DNA of 64,000 nt, taken from positions 1,307,183 through 1,371,182 of the forward strand of contig VFFE01009165.1 in assembly GCA_008921705.1 (NCBI GenBank), given 5' to 3'. How positions within the stretch are numbered: position 1 is the stretch's first letter; each line of letters opens with the position of its first letter. Below the pieces are notes generated by a model. It did not search any database. It was not told the origin of the DNA and was given only the letters and a program-made list of their open reading frames with translations. The stretch is from Burhinus oedicnemus (taxonomy: Eukaryota > Chordata > Aves > Charadriiformes > Burhinidae). Of this stretch, positions 23,039 through 36,015 are shown in pieces. The translations under genes and the position numbers were made by a program.

Positions 23039-24270
23039 TCAGGCCCAGTCAGCATGGGTTCATGAAAGGCAGGTCCTGTTTGACCAACCTGATCTCCTTT
23101 TACGACCAGGTGATCTGTCTGGTGGATGAAGGAAAGGCTATGGATGTTGTCTACTTGGACTTTAGTAAGGCCTTCAACACAGTCTCCCACAGCATTCTGC
23201 TAGAGAAACTGGCAGCCCGTGGCTTAGACAGGTGTACTCTTCGCTGGATTAAAAACTAGCTGGATGGCCAAGCCCAGAGAGCTGTGGTGAATGGCGTTAA
23301 ATCCAGCTGGTGGCAGGTCTCAAGTGGTGTTTCTCAGGGCTCAGTTTTGGGGCCAGCCTTGTTTAATATCTTTATTGATGATCTGGACAAGGGGATTGAG
23401 TGCACCCTCAGTAAGTTTGCAGATGACACCAAATTAAGCGGGAGTGTTGATCTGCTTGAGGGTGGGAAGGCTCTGCAGAGGGATCTGAACAGACTGGATC
23501 AACGGGCTGAAGCCAATTGCATGAGGTTTAACAAGGCCAAGTGCCGGGTCCTGCACCTGGGTCACAACAACCCCAGGCTTGGGGAGGAGTGGCTGGAAAG
23601 CTGCCTGGCAGAAGAGAATCCAGGGGTCCTGGTGGACAGCCAGCTAAACATGAGCCAGCAGTGTGCCCAGGTAGCCAAGAAGGCCAATGGCATCTTGGCC
23701 TGTATCAAGACTAGTGTGGCCAGCAGGAGTAGGGAAGTGATCGTGCCCCTGTACTCAGCGCTGGTGAGGCCGCAGCTTGAGTACTGTGTTCAGTTTTGGG
23801 CGCCACAGTACAGGAGGGACATTGAGGTGCTGGAGCGTGTCCAGAGAAGGGCAACAAAGCTGGTGAGGGGGTCTGGAGAACGTGCCTTACGAGGAACGGC
23901 TGAAGGAATTAGGATTGTTTAGTCTGGAGAAAAGAAGGCTGAGGGGAGACCTTATTGCTCTCTACAACTACCTGAAAGGAGGTTGTAGTGAGATGGGAGC
24001 TGGTCCTTTCTCCCAGGTAACTAGCGCTAAGACAAGAGGAAATGGGTTCAAGTTTAGGCTGGACATTAGGAAGAATTTTTCACTGAAAGAGTTATCAAAC
24101 ATTGGAAGAGGCTGCCCAGGGAGGTGGTTGAGTCACCATCCCTAGATGTGTTTAAAAGTCGTGTAGATGTGGTACTTAGAGACATAGTTCAGTGGCAGAC
24201 CTGGCAAAGTAGGGTCAAATTGTTGGACTCGATAATGTTAAAGGTCTTTTCCAACCTAAATGATTCTATG
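23039..24270 (+). mobile_element. CR1 LINE, 5'-truncated (copy B)
   Basis: Homology to CR1 ORF2 starts at TCAGGCCCAGTCAGCATGGG, inside the RT domain, and aligns there with copy C at about 52587. It runs through the RT core, the C-terminal tail and the 3' UTR, ending GGTCTTTTCCAACCTAAATG plus ATTCTATG at 24270, with only one terminal repeat unit left. Relative to copy A it lacks 15 bp near 24051. It is oriented opposite to copy A. It is 5'-truncated, carries a nonsense codon and a frameshift, and is inactive. Confidence 0.95.
23041..23922 (+). pseudogene. CR1 ORF2 reverse transcriptase remnant (copy B)
   Basis: The RT landmarks appear in order: QHGF/HGFMKGR-type start (GRSCLTNLISFYDQ), motif A VYLDFSKAFNTVSH with the first catalytic Asp, motif B as [10 protein letters not shown] (usually GVPQGSVLGP), and motif C FADDTKL with both catalytic Asps. 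A TAG at 23257-23259 replaces the Trp of the usual KNWLDG between motifs A and B. A run of five G's at 23867-23871 shifts the frame and gives a stop at about 23922; the tail then resumes in another frame ([20 protein letters not shown]). ORF2 copies and inserts CR1 RNA; this one cannot be translated whole. Confidence 0.9.
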
Positions 24271-27200
24271 CCACACTGTAGAATCCTTACAGGTCAGATC
24301 CAAAGTAAGCTTGGGAAAAAAAAAAATTGTATTCACTTCAAGAGGTTTTGGAACAGACTACAATTTTGATTAGCAATTGGAAATGCAAGTTTTAAGATGC
24401 ACTTGATTTTTCTCTCAGCAGAAAACTCACATGACTTTTGTCTGATAAAATAGATTAAATAACCCCTGTGAGTCACTGATAAACTACATTTGTAATTTTA
24501 TTGATGTATTAGAAGATATTTTGAGTAGCATTACCGTGCAATCAGCAGTTGGGAAATATGCGTATAAATACACATGCAAGTGTCCAGGGCCTGGGAGGTA
24601 TATACATACACACACGTACATTTACACACATAGGTGTGTATGAATATATGAACACTGTTAAAGTGTAATTTACCTCATTATCTTTATTGTTCTACGTGCC
24701 CAGTTCAACATTGCTATTGATAAAATCATCCTGAAGGAGCTGATCCCTATCTTGCCATAATTACCTTTCTTCTTTACCTCTGTAATAGAGTTCTGCTTTC
24801 CTTAATTTAACAGTTACACGTATCAGGGGAGTCTCCAATATGCTTACTCATTACTTTAAGAACACAGGCACATAAAAAAATCCAGAACTTATCTTCGGCA
24901 AAAAATGCTATCTAAAAGCAATTATCTTAGTTGATCGTGGCTTTGTCTTTACCCAGAATAAGCGTCCATAGGAGCATACATGTACATGTCATTTTTCCAA
25001 ACCTTAAGGTTAACCCAACTGCCTGGGCTTTGGCCTAGCCATTTCTGTTAAAATAGCATTGCAGTCACTCAAATTCAGACTACATTTGACCCACCATACT
25101 TAAAATTGCTGCATGACTCCAGTTGTAAAAAAAGACTACTTGTAAGTAACTTTGTAAGTCATACTCTAGGCTTAGATGCACCTGGATACTGCCATTAAGA
25201 ACACAAGGTCAGAATATACTGCTGATGTCAAGTCTCTCCTTTTGGGGTTTGGTGGTTTGTTTTTTGGCATTTATTTCACCTAGTGACAAGAAATCAGGAA
25301 AGCATTGTCTTAAGTACAACCTTAGGGATTCCAACCTTTTAAGGAATCAATGTCAATTTTCCTTCAGCTTACTGTTCTAAATTTGAGACCCATGTTTCCT
25401 CTTGCTTATCCTTTATCAGTTTCACAAATAAATCACTACAATGCTCAAACTTTTCAACCTGATGAAGAATAGTTTCTTTATATTACCTTTCTCATACAGT
25501 ATGTTATCAGATTCTGATTTACGCTCTCCCATGATCTTACAATTTCTCATTTATCTTGAAGTGTAATTCTTATTAATTACTTCCCTTATGAGCACTTAAA
25601 AGTTAAAGTTGCTGCTTTTCTAGAAGATTTCTTACATCAATTGATTTCGTATCAAATAGTTTACTCAGACTGGTCTCCTGAAGTGTTGGCTGTTCTTTCA
25701 CACATGAAAAAACCATGAATAATAGAAAAATACATTCAGAATTTTTCAAAACAGTTTTCTCCATTGAAACTACAATTAGCCTTCATTAGGACTGGTGGGA
25801 AATGGAAATACTGGGCATTCAGGAAAAGTGTCTTCTTCCCCCATTTCAGTTTGTTTGGGTACAGTAATTTAGTTCATAGGACTCACGTCACAGAGTAAGG
25901 TGAATAAACAGATCTTGTTCAGTAGCTATTACTACAGGCATACATATATGATTTGTATTTTAAAATTCTCATTCCATGTGCTTGTTCATTTTGCAAACAA
26001 ATCACCAATGCTAAACAAAAAAACCCAACCAAACAAAAAAATAGTGCCTCCAAACCCTACAGGCAGTCTTAGGATTTTAACTTTTCCATGGCACAGTCTT
26101 CCTAGAAGATGTTTTCTACAGAAGGCAATCCTAATTTGAGAATTGAATTTTGTCAATCAACTTTTTAAATTAACAGTGGGCAAGATGGTGAGAGGAGAGG
26201 TAGTCTGTCTGCCAAGAGACCTGGTGCCAGAATAACTGTGCAACACCATGTTTGAGTGAAGGGAAACAAACTGTCAGAGAAACTTGGGCTGAAGTCTCAG
26301 GACAAAGGAAAAAGGGGGAGAGGGCTGATTTATCCGTTATTTTACAAACACATGACAGATGTTTTAACTCAACACAGACGATCATGCTCAACACATTTAT
26401 ATTCAGCAACAGAAAAGAAGAGATATGGCAAAGCCTGAAGATGCTGAACAATATTCTGGATGATTCATTTATTGACATCTCATTCATTATTAATAAAAAA
26501 AAAATGAAACTCTGTCGCAGCACCAGCCTATAAAACTTTAGGTCCTCCACAATTCAGTTCACTGCGTTTGAAGAGAGATGCTGTGACCTGGCCAAGCTTT
26601 GATTATTACTGTTGTACTAGTTCTGGATTGGTTTTCAGCATCCCAAAATTCAAGGAACAACATTATATAAGGTTACCTGCGAAAGCCGTTTTTTTGTTTA
26701 CAACTTTTGGTAGTTCCAAGATCAGATCTGCATCATGTACACTGCACCTCTTCCCACTTTGCTACAGATCACTTGCTGATGTTTTGTGGTAACACATAAA
26801 ATTTATACATTGGTTCTTTTATTACTAAAGTCTCTATAATTAAGTCTTTTCAAAAGAAGATGATGTCACACTTGTTTCATACCTTCTTTACTGTACTAGG
26901 AAATGTATCTAACATAACCACTAAAATTTGTTCCATATTTTGTCAGGATTTTTTTTTTTCTTTTTTAAAGAAAATCCATTTATTTGTTCATTTGAACTAG
27001 TACCTCTTTGGATGTATTTAGTAAAATGGTATTTTAGAAGCTGAGAGAAACCGCTGCAAAAAAAAAGAAAAAAACTCTTCCATTTGAGATCGAGTGTTAC
27101 GTAATTCTATGTAATTTTGAACAACACATTAAGATCAGAGATATGAAACAAATTTTTATATTAAACACATCAGATATAATATATAGCTTTCATGCTTTAC

Positions 27201-27283
27201 CTTATTTATCATCACTCTCTGGAAACACTGCATAAATATTAGGGTATGTATTTTCAGATCTTTTCCAAGAAAGATAGATATGG
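24271..27283. other. Noncoding, AT-rich
   Basis: It contains a degenerate TA/CA-rich patch at about 24598-24655 (TATATACATACACACACG and similar). Overlapping open frames on both strands at 26170-26550 have no signature. I recognise no gene. Confidence 0.6.
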
Positions 27284-27365
27284 GTCCATTATTGTACAGA
27301 TAAGAAAACCAAGTTAGATACGGTTTACAAACAAGACTTTCTCATCAGTTTTGTGACAGAAGTGA
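27284..27365 (+). repeat. Possible second MIR-type relic
   Basis: CCATTATTGTACAGATAAGAA then AACCAAG resembles the MIR segment CCATTTTACAGATGAGGAAACTGAG. Similarity fades quickly afterwards (ACTTTCTCATCA, then GTGACAGAAGTG), so this is tentative. Confidence 0.35.
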
Positions 27366-27689
27366 AAAGCTTATAAACTATTGAATTACATCTGCTTAAC
27401 TGTAGAACTATTCATCTGTCTGGTTTTGTTCTGAAGACTCATTCTAAATACTGCATTTGACTATGCATTTTTGTATACCAGAATCTACTAAACACATTCT
27501 ATCAGGTTTCCGTAGATGAAAGAGATTGAGAAGAAACAGCTTCTCACACACAATTTGGTCTCTTTGATTACATTTACAGGCCCTTCAAGTCACTCCAAAA
27601 ACCCCACCAGTCTTTTACTACAGCTTTCAAGCTGTGACAATTTAGATAAGTGAAATGTTAAATAGCTCATTATAAGTCCACTTCTGCAC

Positions 27690-27745
27690 CATAGGAATTG
27701 ATGGCAGCATTGCCATAGACTTCAATGGGAGCTGGATTACAGTTT
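27690..27745 (+). repeat. Relic of an ancient amniote interspersed repeat
   Basis: GCATTGCCATAGACTTCAAT followed by GGGAGCTGGATTAC closely follows the reptile/bird repeat core TTTTGCCATTGACTTCAATGGGAGCAGGATTA. This is the best preserved of the relics with the ACTTCAATGGGA core in this window. Confidence 0.65.
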
Positions 27746-30700
27746 GAAACACATCACGTATACATTCATCAGAAAATTTAAAATTCAGAGACTTTCAAAA
27801 CTTCTTCAAATCATTTTATACTGAACCAGCCCTACTATAAATCAGGAAGAGGTGGCAGGCCAGTTTTGTAGAATACTACAAAAAGCTATTGAAATGCAGC
27901 TTTTCTCATTCTGCCATTTTCATCCAAATCTCTTGTTATGACTTATGTGACAGGCAATCATCAGGGAGTGAAAAGACATTTCCAACAAACATAACATAAT
28001 AGAATAAAAAGAGCAGGGGACAAAAAACTTTCAAAATTGTCTTCTGAGACAGGCAAAATATTTATCTGCTAGAAACTGATCCTACTATGCAATAACAACC
28101 GAAACGCACATAATTTAAGGTTCCAGCTTATAAGAAATCACATAGGCAAAGAGCTTTGGTAATTTAGCGTACAAGATAATAGTCCTGTGTAGTTGGAATA
28201 ATGCATATTCCAAGTGGGTATGCATTTCATTCTCTCATCCAAAGAGGCAAAGTGTAACCAGTCTCCCAAATTCTGTATTCTATGGACTGTTTCTGTTGTC
28301 CCTGGCAACAAGAAACTGCTAATAAATCTCTCTGTGATAAAGAATTAAATACCAGTAATGCTGAATATCTATAAAAATAGTCAGAGATGAGATTACCTTC
28401 TATCTTAATTCATGGTCTATGACAAATATAAACATATTAATCTACACACTCAGCATGGTGGAAAAGTCTAAAGCTTTAGCAACCTTCCCACAAGTCTTGC
28501 TGACATCCTTTTTGGGATTCATTACATTAAAAGCGCCTTTAAAAAGGTAGGAATAAAATACCGTACCAGTGAAATGGGAATATAGCTCCTTTTCTCAGCA
28601 TTCCCATAGGGCATGGAGCAGTGTGGATGTGATACAAGGTGCCAGATAATTCCTCAGTGGCCCAGGTAAAGAGGAAATTTGATGGCTCTCTTCCTTGAAA
28701 ATCCTGTCCTGAACAGAAAGGAGAAAGGTACTCAGGAAATTCCCTGCAATGCTTAGAGGTCTGACTTTTAACTCTTTTCCTAAAAATGCAGCAGTGAAGA
28801 CATGGACATTACAAATGCATACATTTTTTCCATATGGAGAATTTTGTGTTTTAAACTTCTTTGCTCTGTTGCTACAGATCTCTGCTGCGTCAACAGAGGC
28901 GTCATGGTAGAAAAGGCTACCATTTCCTAGATGACTGTCTCTTACCCTTTCTTACTTAACTTTGTCACCTTTTCTTCAAAACTACTTTTTGCACATGCTA
29001 CAGGGTATTTGGAAGGTCAGGAATTAGTATTTGGGGATTATCTATTTCTTCCTTTTTTGATTTTTCACTTTTTTGTATCCACTGAGTTTTTTCACTTTTC
29101 TAGATAAGACATTCAGGAGGGTAGTTCACTACATTCAGCAAATTATCTCCATTTAATGCTCCCCTAGTGATAGCTAGAGCTTAGGTACCATACCACCTTA
29201 GAGGTGCAATTCTTTCTAGATGACAAAAAGGAGTTACCTCAAAATAACAGGCCTAGAGTGCTGAAAATTGCAGCCCCAGCTTAACATTAGTTTGAGGAAT
29301 GGTACAATATTTTTAAGAAACTGCACATCAGCCTAACTGAAGTCTTAATACCTTCTTTTGCTTTACTTAGGAATATTCTTATTTAGAGGTCATTTGTTCA
29401 AACACATGTAATGGAGGGTTCTTTTAGTGATACCTGACAGTGATTAAATGGTCACTTTAAATGTTGGCTTTCTTTTAAAATGTATAGCCTTAATGAATCG
29501 AACATCAGCTATTTCTTTACAACTATATTTTTGTAAGCCCCATATTAACAATGCAGCACTCCACTTGCTATACAGAGTAGAACTCATGTAGATCATATAA
29601 AATAGTGTAGCAAACTCACATACTTTGTTGGCATCGGCAGCCATTGAATCAGTGTCAAGCCTTCATATAAGCCTCTGAATCCAACACTACAGTTGTACAG
29701 GAACAGTACCAAACGTCCCACAGAGGTTTGCAAATTATATCCAGAATATCTTCTCAGATAGCACCCTACTTGCCCTGTCACCTTGATTAGCTAAAAGGAA
29801 TTAAGGTTGAACAATCATGACTATAACTCCAAGTCTTCTCTGTGTATTTAAATATTATATTACTATATAGTTCAACTTTTTTTGTTCAGCTGTGTTTTAG
29901 CCTAGCAAAGGAAGTAGACTAAAAATAAAAGCACATTATGCACTTAAAATCCTGATCAGTAGCCTACAAAATATTTCATTTCTTGAATGAAATATGGCCA
30001 AGAAACTCAGATTAACAGTACCTGCCTTGCATCAATCCTTTAAGACCCTTGGTAGTCAAGGTTTGGTTCTTGCTTCCCAGCTACTGTTTCTATCCTGCTT
30101 ATGACTTTGAGCCATGATGTTGACAAGAACCATTCTTATGGCATTCCAGATACCAGAGCAGAAGTAAATATTAATGTTTGGATGGACAAAATTAATATTC
30201 AAAGATTATTTCAAAGGCAATTTGATTTCCGGGAAACTGAAAAAATACTCTGGGATCTTCACAATTAATTTGATCATATTTTAAAAATAGCAGACCTCCA
30301 CTAAACTGCTATCTGTTTGGTTTCAAATTCCGATTTAATTATTCAGGGTATCATTTTATATTAGGTTTGTTCATGAAATCTTTACGCATAACAATATTTT
30401 CAGGGGTTAGAGCCTGAACGTGGAGGGGAATTAAACCCACACTCACAGCTGTCTGCACTTATGGGAAACAGAAGGGTTTACTTTATACAAATGAGTATAT
30501 TCTATCTATTTTACACAAACATTTGGCCTCCAATATGTTCTCTTTTTCAGAAGATTATTAAGCACACATTGCATTTCTTATCTGAGATCTAATCAGCTAC
30601 TGTTCTCAGTGACAGAAAGGTTAATTTTTTCCTCAGTCCAAAAGCAACCTTTAGGGTTTCCAAAACAAAAATTACTATTTCCTCTCAGTCAAAATAGCCC

Positions 30701-33700
30701 CAGAACACCAAAGCACGTGACATTTCTTCTAAACACTAATTCAAATTATCTTCAGAATATACTACTTCATTTAGAGACACTTTCTTACAAAAAAATAAAA
30801 ATTAAAAAAAACCAAAACAGTGAGTAGGTGTGAAAATCTGACATTTGTTCTTCAGCTGTTGCCTCATGTAGGGCTAAATGCTAAGTTTACAGGTCAATCA
30901 ACATTTGATTAGACTAGTTGTGGTTATTCTAGGATGTCAGTGAATGCAATAAGAATAGTCAGGAGTAGGAATTATTCCTTTTCAATTTCATATCTTGAAA
31001 GCGATGGCAGGAATTAACTAAGAAAATAACTAAAATAGCCATCAAATGAAAATATACAGGAAAACTGACTTTAGGAATTCAGCAGAAAATACTGCCATCC
31101 TCAACAGTAACCTAAAGTCAGATATAATTTATCTTTCATTCACGGTTTTAAAATTGAAATCTAAACCCTCAAATGCAACACTTTCTAGTAACAACATATA
31201 GTCATGCTTCACGTCCCTGTGATGTGTCAGAATGTCAGGGCATTGAAAAGCTCAGACCTTGGAATGATCTGTTTTCACCACATGTTATCGCCCTCTAGTG
31301 AATAGCCAGTATTTCAAGACTTCGGGGTTTCATGCTGCGATAAAGCCAAGGGCCAAATGTAGACTTACAGACAGTGGAAGTTGATAAGCTAAACGCGCAA
31401 AAGATCTAGTGTCACTGCTTTTAAGTCATTCCATAAAGATTGTGTGTTTATGCTGCACAAAGGAAGAAAAAATACTTTTAAAACTACAAAGCCAATAGAC
31501 AAGCAGTTTGTGCTAGTAAATGAGAGACTTGTAACAACTTTGGCCTCTCTGCTTACAGATGCCCTCAAAAAAGAGCACAGGGCCAATCCTACTCTAAAAC
31601 CACTCACGGGGGTTAACCCATATGCCAAATTCACTCTAGAATCTTATTAATGTTTAAGTTGTCATGCCTCTATTCTTTTACCTCTACTCACATATGTTAA
31701 GTAATGCAAAATGTTAATTTGTAAAATGCAGACTAAATCTGGGAATAACCCAATTTCCGCAACAGTATTTAAACTTTTAAAGGCAATACTGCTGGCAGCA
31801 TAAGCCTCACTGTAGCTCTGAAACTTAGACACTCGTATGAGTTCAAGATATGCAGCAGAATGTCCTCAGGTGATTTGAGGCAGAATAAGTCGTCCTGGGA
31901 CAACTATAATGTCTATGAACTTGACTCTCCTGAGACTGGTAATATTCCTTAATATTTCCCAGGAGACTAAAAAATGCAACTGCAATTGTTTCCATTAGGT
32001 TTGTCAGGATAGATTTGCGTTAACTCACACTTCATCTTCTCACTGCAAACTGTGAAAGCAGGCTCTGTGAGCACCCAGGGATTTTCATATCACTGTCATT
32101 TCCCACAAGTGAACTTGGCTCTGTCCAGAAGTGCCAACCTGCAGCACTGCATGCCTACTACATTCTTCTTGCAGACTTCTTCTATGTCCTTCCACCCCAC
32201 TGCTGGTCTTTCACTGCTGTTGCTTTCTCTCATCACGTGTCTTTATGTGAAGGTGATCACTGCTACTTTGATGTTTAGGGTCTTGCCTTAATCAGTGCAA
32301 AACGTGAACACAATAGATAAACAGATTCTAGAAAAACAAAACTTCCAGAAAAAGGGTCTATACCTCTGTTGCATATACAACAGCTCTTCTACCTGCCAAG
32401 AAGTTGGTTACTGTATCTGAGAAAGGCCTTAACTCCAGATACCTTTCATTATACCATAACGCTACCACCCTACATATGTATTTGTTACTTTTTATAGGAG
32501 GGGGTAATATTGAGTCATTGCCAAATATGAAACAAAAGCCACTGTAAACTTCAGAAAAATAAGAAAAGCTTGTGAAAAAATGAAATGTCATAACTTTCCA
32601 TAGTTTACTTTCAACCTTGCTTAAGACAAGGAAACTGACCTGAATTCTTTGAGAAGTCTGGGAAAGAGAAGCTTTATGGAAGTTCCCCCTATACTGCCAA
32701 CTTTTATATAAGCTTTTAAATTAAATGAGCTGGAATCACTTCTTTAAAACAACAATTTAACAGCTCAGACAAAGGCACTAGGAAAGCAAGCAAAGTAGTA
32801 CAGTTTCAAGAGAAAGAATATGACACGTTCTTTCTTTCATTTGTCCTGGAACTGTAAGGAAATGGACAATATTAGAGTCCCTTGTGAAACAGGGTGGTTT
32901 TGCTGTTTAAATAAAACAGAATATTATAGTTTTCTTTTAACATTTTCTGAAATATCTGTTATATATTTGAAGGCTTAATTTTTTTTTTTTTTTTGGTGAC
33001 AACAATATTCAGAGATAAGCTTCATACATTATTTTTAAGGCCTGCCAAACAATTTGGTTGCTCTTGTAAAAGAAATATGCACTATTTCAGAGCCCAGAGT
33101 TTTACAGGCTACATCTCAGCCCAGTGCTGGAGCACATCCAGGATAAGATATGAATATGTACTTTGGTTTCCCACAGCAGAAAATCCAGATATGTAGAAAT
33201 GCAGCAAGTTTCTGTGCACCTCCCTGCAGCCCTCCTTTTCCAGGTTCATCAGGGAATGATGACTGAGCATTGCTGTGCTGTCTGTACCTGTCCTTAAGTG
33301 TAGACACAGCCATTTTCCACATGCTGCCTAAAGCAAAGTCAGAGAAACCAACACGCTGGTAGAAACTACAGTTAGAACAGCTCAAAACTGAATCAGCAAC
33401 TGATGCAACATAAGTTGATTAAAAACATGTATGTAGCACAGGTTTAAACTTCTGACTCAACTATAGGCAAAAGTTCCAAACTCAGTTACATTATAGAATG
33501 GACATTTTTAAAAACTGCAGAAGACATCTGGCCTTGAAACGCTGAATGTGTTTTTCTTATATAACTTCTGGTTTAAAGTCTCATTTTTAATTAATTTAGT
33601 TCAACCAACACTTTCGGTAAAGCAACTGACACGGCATCTTACTTCTTATAGACACTCAGGCAGCATACTTCACTGGAAGGATGAAAGTATATTACTAAGT

Positions 33701-34119
33701 GTTACACCTTCTAAACCAAATCCCTTTTGGGCAGTACAAATGCCAATTCATAACAACATACAAAAATAAATGAAGGTTAGGCTTATGTGTTCGTATGTGT
33801 ATATGCATAGAGAGACGCATAAAAAAGACTGAATAAGAGGTAAGTGTTAAGGCACTTTGTTACATTCAAATGTAAGTTTACCACTTTCAAGGTTAAAGAT
33901 GATTTTTCATGTATCATTTTCAAATAACCTCTAAGCACTTGAGAGTTATGCACAGCCTTGGTTGTATTTGAAGTACTATATGCAATTAAAACTTCAGTTA
34001 ACTCTAAAGTGCGCCAATGCCAGTACAGAACATTCAGTTTAAGGTTCAGTTTGGATGATTATAAAATTTTCACAACAGCAAACCTTTGAGAGTGATTTAA
34101 GCTGTTTTAAGAGGATGCA
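27746..34119. other. Noncoding, AT-rich, no recognisable gene
   Basis: Open frames are all under 90 codons and unremarkable. A T16 run lies at 32979-32994. At about 31270 the string CGCCCTCTAGTG occurs, a motif shared by several old repeats, but too short to assign. Confidence 0.55.
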
Positions 34120-34170
34120 AATTCACTAATTTACTCTGATGTCAATGGAAGCTGATTCACGCAACTTGTG
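34120..34170. repeat. Possible ancient amniote repeat relic
   Basis: TTTACTCTGATGTCAATGGA then AGCTGATTCA recalls the old-repeat text with TTACxxxxGTGTAA and GTCAATGGAG. It is diverged and short. Confidence 0.3.
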
Positions 34171-34931
34171 CTGGAAAAGATGAGGCACAGTTGCAGGAAT
34201 GCCATATTCCTGTTCCAGAATCATACCATTACAACAAGCCCATGTAGTCAAAGCAATTCATAAAGAAGCTTTGATTTCCCCACACACATCCCCCATATAT
34301 GATAAATAATCTTCTTTAACTACGTCTAATAGAGCATATGCCATTTGGCATATTGTTATAAATGGCAATGAACCATGTCTATAGAGATTCATTCTTTCCA
34401 AAGTCTCCAAAATACATTCAAAGCTTGACAGATAAGATGATGATGATAATAAACAATTTATCAAATTGAAATGCAGTCACCTCTAGGGTGAACTGCAATA
34501 TTAATATTTTCTCCTGCGAATGCATCATTGTTCTCCTTAGAGATTAACATTATCTGATTGGAGCTAGGCTATAAAAAAAATTTCAAGATCCCTTTCAACA
34601 GCTGGAAGAATCTCTCCTCATTTATCATGGCTAAACACAAAGGTATTAATGTTGCTTTAAGTCTGAGAGTTTGCAGTGGGGATAATACAGATTTTCAGCA
34701 TAGCATGATGCAGCACTAAGAACGTAACCTGGTGTCTGGAAGAGCAAGTCCTGTCGGTCAGTTACAAGGCTAACACTGAGAAAGCTGCTAACCAGTGTCA
34801 TCAGATCTCATTAAAGCTTTTTTTTTAAGCTGGTTAGATGAACTTCTGAATTACATTGTCTCCTCTTCAAAACAAGGTGATGATCTCTTGCTTTAGAGAC
34901 TCTAGCCAGGTTTTCTTTTGCTGCCTTTTTT

Positions 34932-34933
<2 letters not shown>

Positions 34934-34962
<29 letters not shown>
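34934..34962. repeat. Homopolymer T29
   Basis: An uninterrupted run of 29 T's, preceded by another short T-run and followed by AAATAAAG. No retroposed gene copy is recognisable on its A-rich strand. Confidence 0.95.
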
Positions 34963-34966
<4 letters not shown>

Positions 34967-35072
34967 AAAGTCATGCCCATTGCATGCAGTTTTTTACCTT
35001 CTTGCGAGGTTTAAAGAAGTTCTGTAGGGAACTGGAAACAGAAGTTTCATTGCTCAATTTCTTACTATTTAA

Positions 35073-35094
35073 ATATATATATATATATATATAT
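35073..35094. repeat. (AT)11 microsatellite
   Basis: Eleven uninterrupted AT dinucleotides, about 110 bp after the T29 run. Confidence 0.95.
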
Positions 35095-35940
35095 TTCTTC
35101 TAGGTGTACTTCACAGTATAAATCATTACTTCAAGCATATTACTTTAAAAAAAGAGATGTACCTCACCACACACAAGGCCTGATAGCCAAAGGGACTTTA
35201 CATTATACATTAAAAAAGAAAAGTAAATCTTGATAATAATTTTTTTTCCTTCACAAAAATAATCTTAGCTTTTTGAAGCACTGATATTAGAGGAGATACG
35301 TCATCCTCTGTTTAAGTACTGTATTTAGTAAGAAATTTGAATGTTGATTACCCCATGTTGTACTGTTAAAGAAACGTACAATTGTAACAGCAATATATGG
35401 TTCATTAATTCCTGAAACACCAAGCTGATTATTCCCTCTCAAACCAAGGAAACTAATATGACAACAAGTCACTGTTTCTTCCAAAGAATATTTCAGCAGG
35501 AAGAAATGTTTTTAAATTGTATTTGCGTTTCTTCCATTTAGAAACAGAATTTTAAAATAATCCAACAATATTTAAGTCTAGATTATTCTCTGAGATGAGC
35601 TAAATGCAGTAGAACATCAAAGCTAGCAACACTTCACTGAAACATTTGTGCACTTTGCTCATTGTAACTTCTGACCACTCACCCCTACACTGACTTTTAA
35701 GTATGGGAGAACAAATTACGTGGAGGAAAACATCACCACTTTCTCCCAGTAGACATCACTTGCCACATCCCTTTTGCCCCAGGAGTCCCATGAATAACTC
35801 ATTTTTTAAAATAATTCAAATACAAGATTAAGAATTAGACAGACTTTTTTTATCGCCTTACTACTATCAGCTACAGTCTGCTGAAAAGCAAAATTACTAG
35901 CATAATGTAATGAAACCATTTAACAGATGTGCCTCCAAGG
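35095..35940. other. Noncoding, AT-rich
   Basis: I recognise no feature in this stretch. Confidence 0.6.
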
Positions 35941-36015
35941 CACAATCAGGGTTAGTGCTAGGTGCTGTACAGAATGACTAAAATGACAAGCTCCTTCCTG
36001 TAAAGGGCACAAGTC
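35941..36015 (+). repeat. Relic of an ancient amniote interspersed repeat
   Basis: AATCAGGGTTAGTGCTAGGT, GCTGTACAGA, then CTCCTTCCTGTAAAGGGCAC follows, in order, a repeat common in turtles and crocodilians (ATCAGGGCC, TTGTGCTAGGCGCTGTACAA, GTCCCTGCCCTGAAGAGCTTA). The match is clear in the first half and weak in the second. Confidence 0.5.

Noticed and set aside
23284..23922. 212-codon open frame as a host gene
   Set aside because: It carries CR1 RT motifs ([17 protein letters not shown]) and belongs to a frameshifted LINE copy.
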